64,000 nucleotides of DNA, from the NCBI RefSeq assembly GCF_900107245.1, contig NZ_FNPG01000005.1:1-64000 (forward strand), given 5' to 3'. Positions 1 through 7,097 of this stretch are shown in pieces. The notes below the pieces were generated by a model that saw only the letters and a program-made list of their open reading frames with translations, was not told where the DNA came from and searched no databases. The translations under genes were made by a program, and so were the position numbers. How positions within the stretch are numbered: the first letter of the stretch is position 1; every line of letters begins with the position of its first letter. The stretch comes from Lachnobacterium bovis DSM 14045 (lineage in GTDB: Bacteria > Bacillota > Clostridia > Lachnospirales > Lachnospiraceae).

Positions 1-728
1 TTTTTTCTCATTTTTAGAAGATAATCTATGTAAACTTTTTTTCTTCTTGTATTGTATTCTTTGGTCTTTTTCTTATCTTTGAAAAAACGTTTAACTGAAA
101 AGATGAGTGTTATGATTGTCATTCCTATGGACATATACACATATGGACCTCTTTTTAGGAAAAATCCCATTGCAACTGTAAATGCAGCTGTCGAAAGAAC
201 TGGTACTATAAGCTCTGCAAGGCCATCTCGACCTAGTGTCTTTTTTGATTGTGGTTGTTTTATCTCTATTTTTTCATCTGGAACTCTATAAATGATTCTT
301 GGTGATCTTTTATAGATTGGATATCCTTCAAATTTTTTATCTGGTTGACCGATTTGTTCCAAGAGGATTTTGGCTTGATATGTTTTTTTTATTTCTGGCA
401 CTCGATTATCATCAACTGTTGTTGGTGCTGTGGCTTGTTGCGAAACAACTAAATCGGTTGCAGTTGCTGATATTGTTTGTCCTTCTTCGAAGTTGCCTTC
501 TACCTCAAGATAATCCTCGAAAAAAGTTATTTTATATCCAGCGATTTCAAATTCATCGCCTTGTTTTATCAATCGCTTGGCACCTGATTTTTCTTCTATT
601 TGGTTACCTTGTATAAAATATTCTTTTTCACCTATTGGCAAAATTATTGATGCATATGGTGCATCTTCAATTCCTGATATATAAAATTCTCTTGGTCTTA
701 TATAGTATCTAACTTTCTTTGTTTCCAT
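1..728 (-). CDS. essC: EssC/YukB type VII secretion ATPase, N-terminal part (cut by window edge)
   Basis: The 242 visible codons are the N-terminus of the FtsK/SpoIIIE-type motor of type VIIb secretion. Residues 1 to about 95 look like the cytoplasmic FHA-like module of EssC. Next comes SPRIIYRVP, typical of EssC just before the membrane, then a hydrophobic pair at about residues 171-212 interrupted by KRGPYVYMS, then a basic stretch. The ATPase domains lie beyond the left edge. The ATG at 728 overlaps the end of essB by 20 nt, which suggests translational coupling; a GGAG lies about 14 nt upstream, rather far. The family call rests on this N-terminal pattern and on the operon. Confidence 0.85.
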   Translation of the reverse strand, partial: METKKVRYYIRPREFYISGIEDAPYASIILPIGEKEYFIQGNQIEEKSGAKRLIKQGDEFEIAGYKITFFEDYLEVEGNFEEGQTISATATDLVVSQQATAPTTVDDNRVPEIKKTYQAKILLEQIGQPDKKFEGYPIYKRSPRIIYRVPDEKIEIKQPQSKKTLGRDGLAELIVPVLSTAAFTVAMGFFLKRGPYVYMSIGMTIITLIFSVKRFFKDKKKTKEYNTRRKKVYIDYLLKMRK

Positions 729-1902
729 TGTTCTTTTGATATTTATCTCCAATCTTTTTTATGTTATCATCAAGCTCTTCAATTCTTTCTTGTTTTTTGG
801 ATCCAGATTTAACAGAATCCTGCTCTAATACATTCTTTTCTTTCATGTAAGCATATATTAAGAGTTTGTCATCAGACATCGATTTTGCTAAATCTTCTGA
901 CTTCTTACAGTCTAATCTTCCAAGATAAATCCAATATTCAAGCTCACGATTATCTGATTTTACGTCTATTCTCGATACTATTTTTTCTATCTCTTTTTTC
1001 TTTAAGTTTTCTGTTTTAGCATACGAAGTTGCTAAAATATATTTAGTTTTTTTATCCATTGATTTAACTGATAAAGGTTTTAAATCATCAATGCATTGTA
1101 CATAATCTTCTTCAATATAGCTTTCCATTGCGCTAACAACTATCTGCGACTTTCTCAACTTAAAGAAGTTGGTCCATATAAATAAACCTGTTGAAACAAT
1201 AAAAAGAACAAGCGAAGTTATTGCAACTGTAGTTATCACATAATGGAATCTTTTTGAAACTAAAACTTTTGTCTTTCTTTCCTTTTCTTCTATCCTGTGA
1301 TATCTGTTTTTTAGCTCGTTCACTAATTCATTTACGGACTGACATTTAAAAAATCTCTCAAATGATTTTTCATCTTTTAGGATATTTACACCACTTTGCA
1401 AAATCTGCTCAATAGTGTAATTATTCCCTAATATTCCACCAATATAGCATTTATAAACGTTCACAAAACTCATGTTATTTTCTTGCAAATGTCTGAGTTC
1501 TTCGCTCGTATATAAATCTCTCATTTTTACTTTTGGAATAAAATTTTCATCATAGAAGATGTTGTTTGGATTCATGGAAAACTTATATTTTTTTAAATTT
1601 TCCTCTAAGACTTTTAAATTTACAAGAAATCTATATTTTTTCTCAGATTTTTCTTTCTTTAACTGAGTAACATTTTTTAAATTAGACATATCAAATGTGA
1701 TTCTTACATCTTCACCATTTTCTTCATACTTTGCATTTATAAATGGCTCAGGTAATCTTTCTAGTTTTTTATAATCAAACTCTATCTTTGCATTTATATC
1801 TGATTTTTTTACGACTATACAACTTAATGGTTGGTTTGTCTGTACATTTAATACATTATTTATTTTTACGTTTCTGTTTTGTGTCGTCATTTGAGTATTC
1901 AT
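709..1902 (-). CDS. essB: EssB/YukC type VII secretion membrane protein
   Basis: EssB/YukC is the bitopic core subunit of the Gram-positive type VII machine and contacts EssC and YukD. The 397-residue protein has the expected plan: a cytoplasmic pseudokinase-like N-terminal half (about residues 20-215), one membrane span at about 220-245, and an extracytoplasmic helical C-terminal part rich in Lys and Glu. The ATG at 1902 follows a good GGAAGAG ribosome-binding site. It sits between yukD and essC, as in other T7SSb loci. The C-terminal tail has the usual low-complexity charged character. Confidence 0.85.
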   Translation of the reverse strand: MNTQMTTQNRNVKINNVLNVQTNQPLSCIVVKKSDINAKIEFDYKKLERLPEPFINAKYEENGEDVRITFDMSNLKNVTQLKKEKSEKKYRFLVNLKVLEENLKKYKFSMNPNNIFYDENFIPKVKMRDLYTSEELRHLQENNMSFVNVYKCYIGGILGNNYTIEQILQSGVNILKDEKSFERFFKCQSVNELVNELKNRYHRIEEKERKTKVLVSKRFHYVITTVAITSLVLFIVSTGLFIWTNFFKLRKSQIVVSAMESYIEEDYVQCIDDLKPLSVKSMDKKTKYILATSYAKTENLKKKEIEKIVSRIDVKSDNRELEYWIYLGRLDCKKSEDLAKSMSDDKLLIYAYMKEKNVLEQDSVKSGSKKQERIEELDDNIKKIGDKYQKNNGNKES

Positions 1903-1954
1903 TATCTCTTCCTTCGTTTCTTGTTTTCTTTATGAGTTTTTTATAGTATTAAGT

Positions 1955-2194
1955 CTAATCTTCCACTATGATTTTTGAACCACTATATATCTGTGCTTCA
2001 TCGTAAGTCTTTTCAACAGGAATTAATCTTCCACCATCCCATAATCGAATCTTCTTACATCGATCAGCAAACTCTAGTCCCGCTAGGTTTTCGCTACACA
2101 CTTTTAAAGTGGTTGATATTTTTTGTTTATTGTCTATTTGTATGTCATATCCAACTTTATTGGTTGGATTTGTTATCGTAATTATTATTTTCAT
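1955..2194 (-). CDS. yukD: YukD/EsaB ubiquitin-like type VII secretion protein
   Basis: This 79-residue protein fits the YukD/EsaB ubiquitin-like fold: a beta-hairpin opening with IIITITNPTNKVGYDIQI, a central LAGLEFADRCKKIRLWDGGR segment, and a C-terminal strand ending in SKIIVED. YukD binds the pseudokinase domain of EssB in the T7SSb complex. It begins shortly after the preceding small membrane protein, with an AGG box in the overlap region, and is followed by essB. The length is typical of the family. Confidence 0.8.
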   Translation of the reverse strand: MKIIITITNPTNKVGYDIQIDNKQKISTTLKVCSENLAGLEFADRCKKIRLWDGGRLIPVEKTYDEAQIYSGSKIIVED

Positions 2195-2204
2195 TGAGTT
2201 AACC

Positions 2205-2642
2205 TCATTTTTTTATTTTCTTTTTTACTCGCATTGCCAAGTAGATTACAAGTAACGTTATAATCATACCTAGCGCTACATAAAATATTTCAATCCAAAT
2301 ATTGTCTTTTGATTTAGCTAAATCATTGTAGTCTTTTGTTATGATTGGGCTTGTTTTAGCATTCATAACATTTTTAAATGTTTTATCTATTTCATTACTA
2401 CTTTTATTTTTCATAACATTTTTAAAAGCATTATTATTTTCTTTTTGAATTCGTTTTTTCTCTATACTTACCTGCTTTGAAAAATCCTCCGAAAAAACTG
2501 CATACCCATACATATCTTCTAGAGAACTAGCCTGTTTTTCATCTCGTTCTTTTATGACATCCGGGTCAAATGTCAATTGACTGTTTGCATTATTTTGTGT
2601 TTCTGTTGTTATTGAATTATTATTATGTATAGTTGTCTCCAT
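2205..2642 (-). CDS. Small C-terminally anchored membrane protein of the T7SS operon (EssA-like position)
   Basis: The 145-residue protein has a polar Asn/Lys-rich N-terminal part and one C-terminal membrane span (about residues 115-137) followed by a lysine-rich tail. EssA of firmicute T7SSb is a small membrane protein of similar size, so this may be a diverged EssA; I see no signature that proves it. The start is placed at 2642 because AGGAAT lies a few bases upstream. The in-frame ATG at 2675 lies inside a stem-loop and has no ribosome-binding site. The internal segment NVMKNKSSNEIDKTFKNVMN contains a short repeat of the type FKNVMxxK. Confidence 0.6.
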   Translation of the reverse strand: METTIHNNNSITTETQNNANSQLTFDPDVIKERDEKQASSLEDMYGYAVFSEDFSKQVSIEKKRIQKENNNAFKNVMKNKSSNEIDKTFKNVMNAKTSPIITKDYNDLAKSKDNIWIEIFYVALGMIITLLVIYLAMRVKKKIKK

Positions 2643-2663
2643 TTTAATTCCTTTAACTTTTTT

Positions 2664-2702
2664 AACCTTTAGCAAGTTAGAAAAACTTACTTGCCAAAGG
2701 TT
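2664..2702 (-). repeat. 14-bp intercistronic stem-loop between the WXG100 gene and the next gene
   Basis: Arms 2664-2677 and 2689-2702 are complementary over 14 positions with a single G-U pair in the minus-strand RNA; the loop is 11 nt. There is no U-tract after it in the minus-strand direction (A-rich sequence follows), so it does not look like a simple terminator. It lies between the stop of the WXG100 gene (2727) and the start of the next operon gene (2642). Confidence 0.75.
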
Positions 2703-2726
2703 TGTTTTTGAAATATTTATTCGAAC

Positions 2727-3014
2727 TTATTTCATCTGATTAGCCATTTCTGAATCGGCCTGAGCAAAGTTGTTACTAATCTGAGTCATCTGACTTGACA
2801 TATCTTCGATTAATTTTCTAACTTCGTTTAATGTTTTCTTAGATTCATCAAACTCCTGTACGTATCTAGTACATGTTTCTGCTTCCCAAATATCTGGTAA
2901 TGCATCAACTACTTTTGACATAACGTTAATACAGCTTTCAAAAGTATCTCCTTGCTCTCTTAATGTTTTTGCTGAACTTCCTAATGCTTCATAATCTAAT
3001 TTTAATGATGCCAT
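2727..3014 (-). CDS. esxA: WXG100-family ESX protein
   Basis: WXG100 proteins are about 100-residue helical hairpins secreted as dimers by the type VII system, and they often help secretion of larger effectors. This 95-residue protein has two predicted amphipathic helices and a turn at about residue 43 reading IWEAE, so the canonical W-x-G is W-E-A here. The C-terminus FAQADSEMANQ resembles the YxxxD/E export tail with Phe in place of Tyr. A strong ribosome-binding site (GGAG) precedes the ATG. It is the second gene of the operon, between the esaA-like gene and the small membrane protein. Confidence 0.85.
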   Translation of the reverse strand: MASLKLDYEALGSSAKTLREQGDTFESCINVMSKVVDALPDIWEAETCTRYVQEFDESKKTLNEVRKLIEDMSSQMTQISNNFAQADSEMANQMK

Positions 3015-3134
3015 TGTAATTCTCCTTTCAAATCTCTGTCTGTTTTATGTTATTAATTAATTTTTTTATATAATAGTAACTAACCATAAAAGCTTTGGCT
3101 TTTGCTACTTCTTATATCTTTTTTAATGCTTGTG

Positions 3135-5504
3135 TTACTCCCAATCTTCATTCTCCTGTTGTGATCGATTTATTACCGTCATTGTCATTATTCCAATTGC
3201 TAGTAAAACTATTAGAATTATCAATAAATACCATGCTGCTTTTGGTGGTGTTGGAACTGTTTTATTTACTTTTGCTCCTACTTTTTTTTCTGTTATTCCA
3301 CCTGCAGATGATAACCTACTAGCATCTATCTCATTGATATTTCCTTCTAAAGTTACTGGATTTGCCATATATTGATATACGTTTTCATTTTCAATCGAAC
3401 CTAATCTTGTGTATGGCAATTTTGCAATAAAACCATTCATCAACTTCTGATTACATTGCGAATCCTGATTCTTTATTCGCTTTGTCTCAGCCAAACCGCT
3501 TTCTATCTGTTGTTTTGAATCTTCGTCTGCTTTGGATAAACTATCAAAAACAGTTTGTTGATTATTCATGCTTGTTTCATAAATCTTGCTTATATAATCT
3601 CCGTACGACTGATTTGATTCATTTAACAAATCTAGTAGTTTATTTTGTGTATTTTCCAATTTACTAATTGAGACTTTATCAAACATTGTCTGTGGGACAA
3701 TCTGATTATCCTTTAGCGATTCACTAAATTTATTTATGGCTTCTTGTTGTTTTTGACTGACTACTTTATAATCTTTTTCTGTTTTTTGAGCTTTTCTAGC
3801 TAACGGATCAATTACTTCTTGTTCTATCTGACTTTGCAAAGTATTTATATCAAGTTTGAAGTAATTATTTGAGCTTTCTTTCAATTGACTTGTTATCGTT
3901 TTTACTTGATCTAAGCTGTTTTTCAAAACAGGATTTATTGTCTTATCCTTCTTTGTTTGATCATCAGGACTCTCTACTTTTGCCTGTTCCCTTGCAAAAT
4001 TACTTAAATCACTTAACGTTGAACCAGAATATCCTATAGTCGCATTTGACCAAAGCATATCTGTTCCTTGTTTTCTTAATGATAAAATAAAATCATATGA
4101 ATTCTTATAATCTGTACCTGACAAACTTTCTTTGAAAGTATTATCTCCATCACAAACTGTTGCAAATTCTTTTAATTTATCATCTCCCAAATAACCTATT
4201 AATTTTTCCATCAATGCCTGTGTTACAGCTACATTTTGCTTTTTCTTTGCATCCTGAGTGATTTCAACATTGAATTTCGGAATGTTATTATTTGGTTTTG
4301 ATAGCTCGTTTGCATTATATGTAATTGAAACCAACTGCTTATATGTCGTTGCATCGCTTACATCAGATTGACTTGATACCAAACTTGGTACGCTTGCAGC
4401 ACTTAATTTTCCACCTTCTGATTGACGTATTATGTTCTGCTCTAAACTATCAACCTGACTGCTTAACTGGTCAACTTTTGTCTGCAAATCTTTTCTATCT
4501 TCTTCTGATTGTTTTAGTAATTCAAGTAATCTTTTATTAAGATTACTTTTTGCCTCTGCTGTCAAATCACCATCGTTATTGTCGCCACTTTGTGGAATTC
4601 CTGGTATTGGAAGGACATCCTGATTATCGCCTTGAGAAGTTGGGATATTTTCAACTTCTTTTGATAATTCTTTTAGTGTAGTTTCTAAAACATTTTTTTG
4701 TAATTGAACATTTTCTAATTTTTGTTGTGCATCTGATATTATTTTTTGATAATTGTCGTTAATATCTTTCAATGTATTATTATTTTCTGTTGTACACTGA
4801 CTGACATCTAACTGTTTAGGGGTACCCTCAACCTGTTTCATTTCAGGTATCTGTACCATAGTCACCAAATCATTTGATGAAATCTTATTAATAGCTTCTA
4901 AATCTTTACTGTCATTATCTAATACTGTCTTTGCTGAATCCTGTGCATCATGGAATTCTGACAATGTACTTTCTAAATACATATAGCTTAAGTTGTTATT
5001 GACCGAATTACCGAAATTTACTATATTATAAAGCGCTCTTAATTGCTTTTTACTATTTAATTTCTTGCTGATTTTATAATCTAGTTCTGACGCTACAGGT
5101 TTTTGATTTAATGTTATTACATTACTTGAAAACTTTGCGGGTATTATGATATAGGCTCCGACTGAGCCATTAGAAACGCCTTTTTGTGCCTCGTTTAATG
5201 ATGTATAGTAAAAATCTGATGTTGGAAATTCAGAAATTTTTTGTGAATAATATACTGTCTTTCCATTCAGTTTTACTCCTTCATCAAGATTCACAACGGC
5301 AATAGATGAATTATCTGTTGTCTTACGTTTTCCGTCATTTTTTCTGCTCGCTCCATTAGAAGTGATTTTAGTTGAACTTTTTATGTTTGTATTCTGTGCG
5401 AAAATCGATCCTTTTGATTTTCCCAACTCATAACCTATGAATCCGGCTGCTACAACAAAAAACAACAGCATTACTGTGTATATAGCATACGTCTTCTTCT
5501 TCAC
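3135..5504 (-). CDS. esaA: EsaA/YueB-like type VII secretion accessory protein
   Basis: The protein opens with a membrane span (about residues 5-27) and a SIAVVNLDEGVKLNGK segment typical of the EsaA/YhgE extracellular head, followed by a long coiled-coil-rich region. It ends in a second membrane span (about 753-776) and a short acidic tail. EsaA forms the extracellular arrow-like part of T7SSb. At 789 aa with one C-terminal span it is shorter than staphylococcal EsaA (about 1000 aa, several C-terminal spans). I chose the GTG at 5504 because GAGGAG lies 6 nt upstream; the in-frame ATG at 5525 has no ribosome-binding site. It is the first gene of the T7SS operon. Confidence 0.75.
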   Translation of the reverse strand: MKKKTYAIYTVMLLFFVVAAGFIGYELGKSKGSIFAQNTNIKSSTKITSNGASRKNDGKRKTTDNSSIAVVNLDEGVKLNGKTVYYSQKISEFPTSDFYYTSLNEAQKGVSNGSVGAYIIIPAKFSSNVITLNQKPVASELDYKISKKLNSKKQLRALYNIVNFGNSVNNNLSYMYLESTLSEFHDAQDSAKTVLDNDSKDLEAINKISSNDLVTMVQIPEMKQVEGTPKQLDVSQCTTENNNTLKDINDNYQKIISDAQQKLENVQLQKNVLETTLKELSKEVENIPTSQGDNQDVLPIPGIPQSGDNNDGDLTAEAKSNLNKRLLELLKQSEEDRKDLQTKVDQLSSQVDSLEQNIIRQSEGGKLSAASVPSLVSSQSDVSDATTYKQLVSITYNANELSKPNNNIPKFNVEITQDAKKKQNVAVTQALMEKLIGYLGDDKLKEFATVCDGDNTFKESLSGTDYKNSYDFILSLRKQGTDMLWSNATIGYSGSTLSDLSNFAREQAKVESPDDQTKKDKTINPVLKNSLDQVKTITSQLKESSNNYFKLDINTLQSQIEQEVIDPLARKAQKTEKDYKVVSQKQQEAINKFSESLKDNQIVPQTMFDKVSISKLENTQNKLLDLLNESNQSYGDYISKIYETSMNNQQTVFDSLSKADEDSKQQIESGLAETKRIKNQDSQCNQKLMNGFIAKLPYTRLGSIENENVYQYMANPVTLEGNINEIDASRLSSAGGITEKKVGAKVNKTVPTPPKAAWYLLIILIVLLAIGIMTMTVINRSQQENEDWE

Positions 5505-5590
5505 TTTCTTCTCCTCATCTCGCATAAACTTTTATGCTTTTTTATTTTGTTAGTTAATTATTTATGTTTAAATTGCTTAATTCCTAAACC

Positions 5591-5611
5591 TTCAGAAAAC
5601 AATCACACAAT
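5591..5611. repeat. Direct repeat copy 1 upstream of the T7SS operon
   Basis: Contains TTCAGAAAAC, then AA, then TCACACAAT. The same two blocks, without the AA, recur at 5730-5748. All 19 shared bases are identical. Confidence 0.6.
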
Positions 5612-5729
5612 ATCTTTATTACGTACAATTTACATAATGCAAATAATATCATCACTAACAAACCGTTAAGAAAATGTTATATAGAATACTCAACAAAAAC
5701 TAACTAGCTATTCAATTATCAATCATTCT

Positions 5730-5748
5730 TTCAGAAAACTCACACAAT
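5730..5748. repeat. Direct repeat copy 2 upstream of the T7SS operon
   Basis: TTCAGAAAAC followed directly by TCACACAAT, in the same orientation as the copy at 5591-5611, 139 bp away. Confidence 0.6.
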
Positions 5749-5833
5749 TCCATCCTTGGCGTGTTAAGAACATCCTTTTTGAAATATTCCGACAAAAACA
5801 TAGTATCATTTAATATTGCAGAACGCAAGTGTA

Positions 5834-5854
5834 TTTTTTTTTTTTTTTTTTTTT
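5834..5854. repeat. Homopolymer run of 21 T
   Basis: Uninterrupted tract of 21 T on the plus strand, the longest homopolymer in the window. Possible slippage or phase-variation site, or simply a relic; length in raw reads should be treated with caution. Confidence 0.9.
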
Positions 5855-5980
5855 AAACACCATACTCAGAGCTAATATCTGAACATTTCTTTTTATAAAA
5901 AACGGTTCTTATTAAATGCCTTTGATTGTCCATTCTCAAATGGTATCACGGCTACAAACTAATCCTTATATGGCTAAAAG

Positions 5981-6036
5981 CAAAAGAAAAACCAGGAATG
6001 AAATTTTGATATAATTCTCATTCCTGGTCATTTTTT
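5981..6036 (-). terminator. Rho-independent terminator, usable on both strands, after the 6103-6933 gene
   Basis: Arms ACCAGGAATGA (5991-6001) and TCATTCCTGGT (6018-6028) form an 11-bp stem. On the minus strand it is followed by TTTTCTTTTG, on the plus strand by CATTTTTT. The minus-strand gene ending at 6103 is the likely user. Confidence 0.85.
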
Positions 6037-6102
6037 AATTCACCCCAACTCTTGACAAAAAGTCAAAAATAGCACGTTAGGCATAAACCTTGTGGCAAAC
6101 TC

Positions 6103-6933
6103 TTACTTTCTAATAATTTCCCACTCTCTATCCTTTAAAACAACTTTCACAAGATAGTTTTCTTTGTTTTTTAATATGTCTTTCGCTACATATTTTGTAC
6201 TGTCTGTGAAAAAAATCTCTGTTTCTCCTCCAACAGCAACATCAAAAACTAAAATATCATGCATAAATGTTTCAATTGCAATATCAGCATCATTCATAAA
6301 AACATCTGTTGAATATAACATTTCTAATCTACTTGCATATTCTTCGTTTTCTTGCTCTTTTACAAAAGAAAAAACTGTTCTAACCTTTTCAAAATCTGTA
6401 GGCAATAAACCATTTGACGAATAAACATTACATTTTACAATATCATCAAGTAAAATTTGTTCTAGTTCAAAATGTAATTTATTAGCCTTTCTTTGAATAG
6501 AATCTGAATTTGACATTCTCATCAAAATTCTTGTTGTCTTCATTGCAGCATTATACCTTCTAATAAAAGCATAATATAATGCCATTGCGAAGACTCCTAC
6601 ATTTGCGTATTCTTCATTTTCATATGTCAAACCAAACTCTCGATAAAAGATGCTTACTCTATCTGTAAACTCCATTGATAAAATAATAACATCTTCTTCA
6701 TTTAGTAAACTATTGATGTAACAAAATTCAAGTCGCTTTCTAATACCTACCAAACCGTTGCAAAAATCTTCTTTTGAACACTCATCTAGCTCTTTTTTTA
6801 GATTAGATTCTTCATGCAACATTGGTACAACTCGTACAGTAGAATCAAATTCTTTTAGTAATTTGATTAGAATTTTGTCCTGTCTTTCTGTCAATTTCAT
6901 GCTTTCTTTTTCCATTTTCATCTTTTGTAACAT
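6103..6933 (-). CDS. Hypothetical protein, 276 aa, function unknown
   Basis: I do not recognise this soluble, charged, mostly helical protein. It has no membrane span or signal peptide. A central hydrophobic patch reads VGVFAMALYYAFIRRYNAAM. The C-terminal 60 residues look like a beta-rich module, from FMHDILVFDVAVGGETEIFF onward. Start is set at the ATG at 6933: AAAGGA lies 9 nt upstream, whereas the earlier ATG at 6942 overlaps that box. It is monocistronic, with its own terminator downstream and the large cyclic-di-GMP gene upstream. Its position between the T7SS operon and a GGDEF/EAL gene suggests no function by itself. Confidence 0.6.
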   Translation of the reverse strand: MLQKMKMEKESMKLTERQDKILIKLLKEFDSTVRVVPMLHEESNLKKELDECSKEDFCNGLVGIRKRLEFCYINSLLNEEDVIILSMEFTDRVSIFYREFGLTYENEEYANVGVFAMALYYAFIRRYNAAMKTTRILMRMSNSDSIQRKANKLHFELEQILLDDIVKCNVYSSNGLLPTDFEKVRTVFSFVKEQENEEYASRLEMLYSTDVFMNDADIAIETFMHDILVFDVAVGGETEIFFTDSTKYVAKDILKNKENYLVKVVLKDREWEIIRK

Positions 6934-7097
6934 AAGTGGCATCCTTTCTCAGCTCTTAGCTTGTCCGTATTTACCCCGTAAATTAAATAATATGCTCTCC
7001 CAACATGGATATGACTTCCCCAAATCACATCCTATTCATACCCAAAACATTTAATCGGATGAAACAAAATAAAACTTAACCCCTTTTTATTATTTTT

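Larger units (their letters stand above)
5526..6102. other. 577-bp AT-rich intergenic region upstream of the T7SS operon
   Basis: No convincing gene. It contains a 19-nt direct repeat in two copies, a run of 21 T (5834-5854) and a hairpin terminator near 5991-6028. On the minus strand a short open stretch ends in MELCEFSERMIDN (about 5690-5850). It is interrupted at the poly-A tract, and a second short open stretch follows on its far side. These could be remnants of one decayed small gene, but nothing was recognised. I could not place the operon promoter with confidence. Confidence 0.5.

Noticed and set aside
299-616. Open frame of 105 codons on the plus strand
   Set aside because: It lies opposite the essC coding region, has no ribosome-binding site and encodes a biased Leu/Phe-rich product; shadow of the minus-strand gene.
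2664-2702. Intercistronic stem-loop as a Rho-independent terminator of esx
   Set aside because: On the coding strand it is followed by A-rich, not T-rich, sequence.
5834-5854. T run as a transcription terminator
   Set aside because: No stable stem lies directly upstream of it on the plus strand.
5526-6102. Remnant gene on the minus strand (short open stretches around the T run)
   Set aside because: The stretches are under 40 codons and give no recognisable family; kept only as a remark in the intergenic entry.
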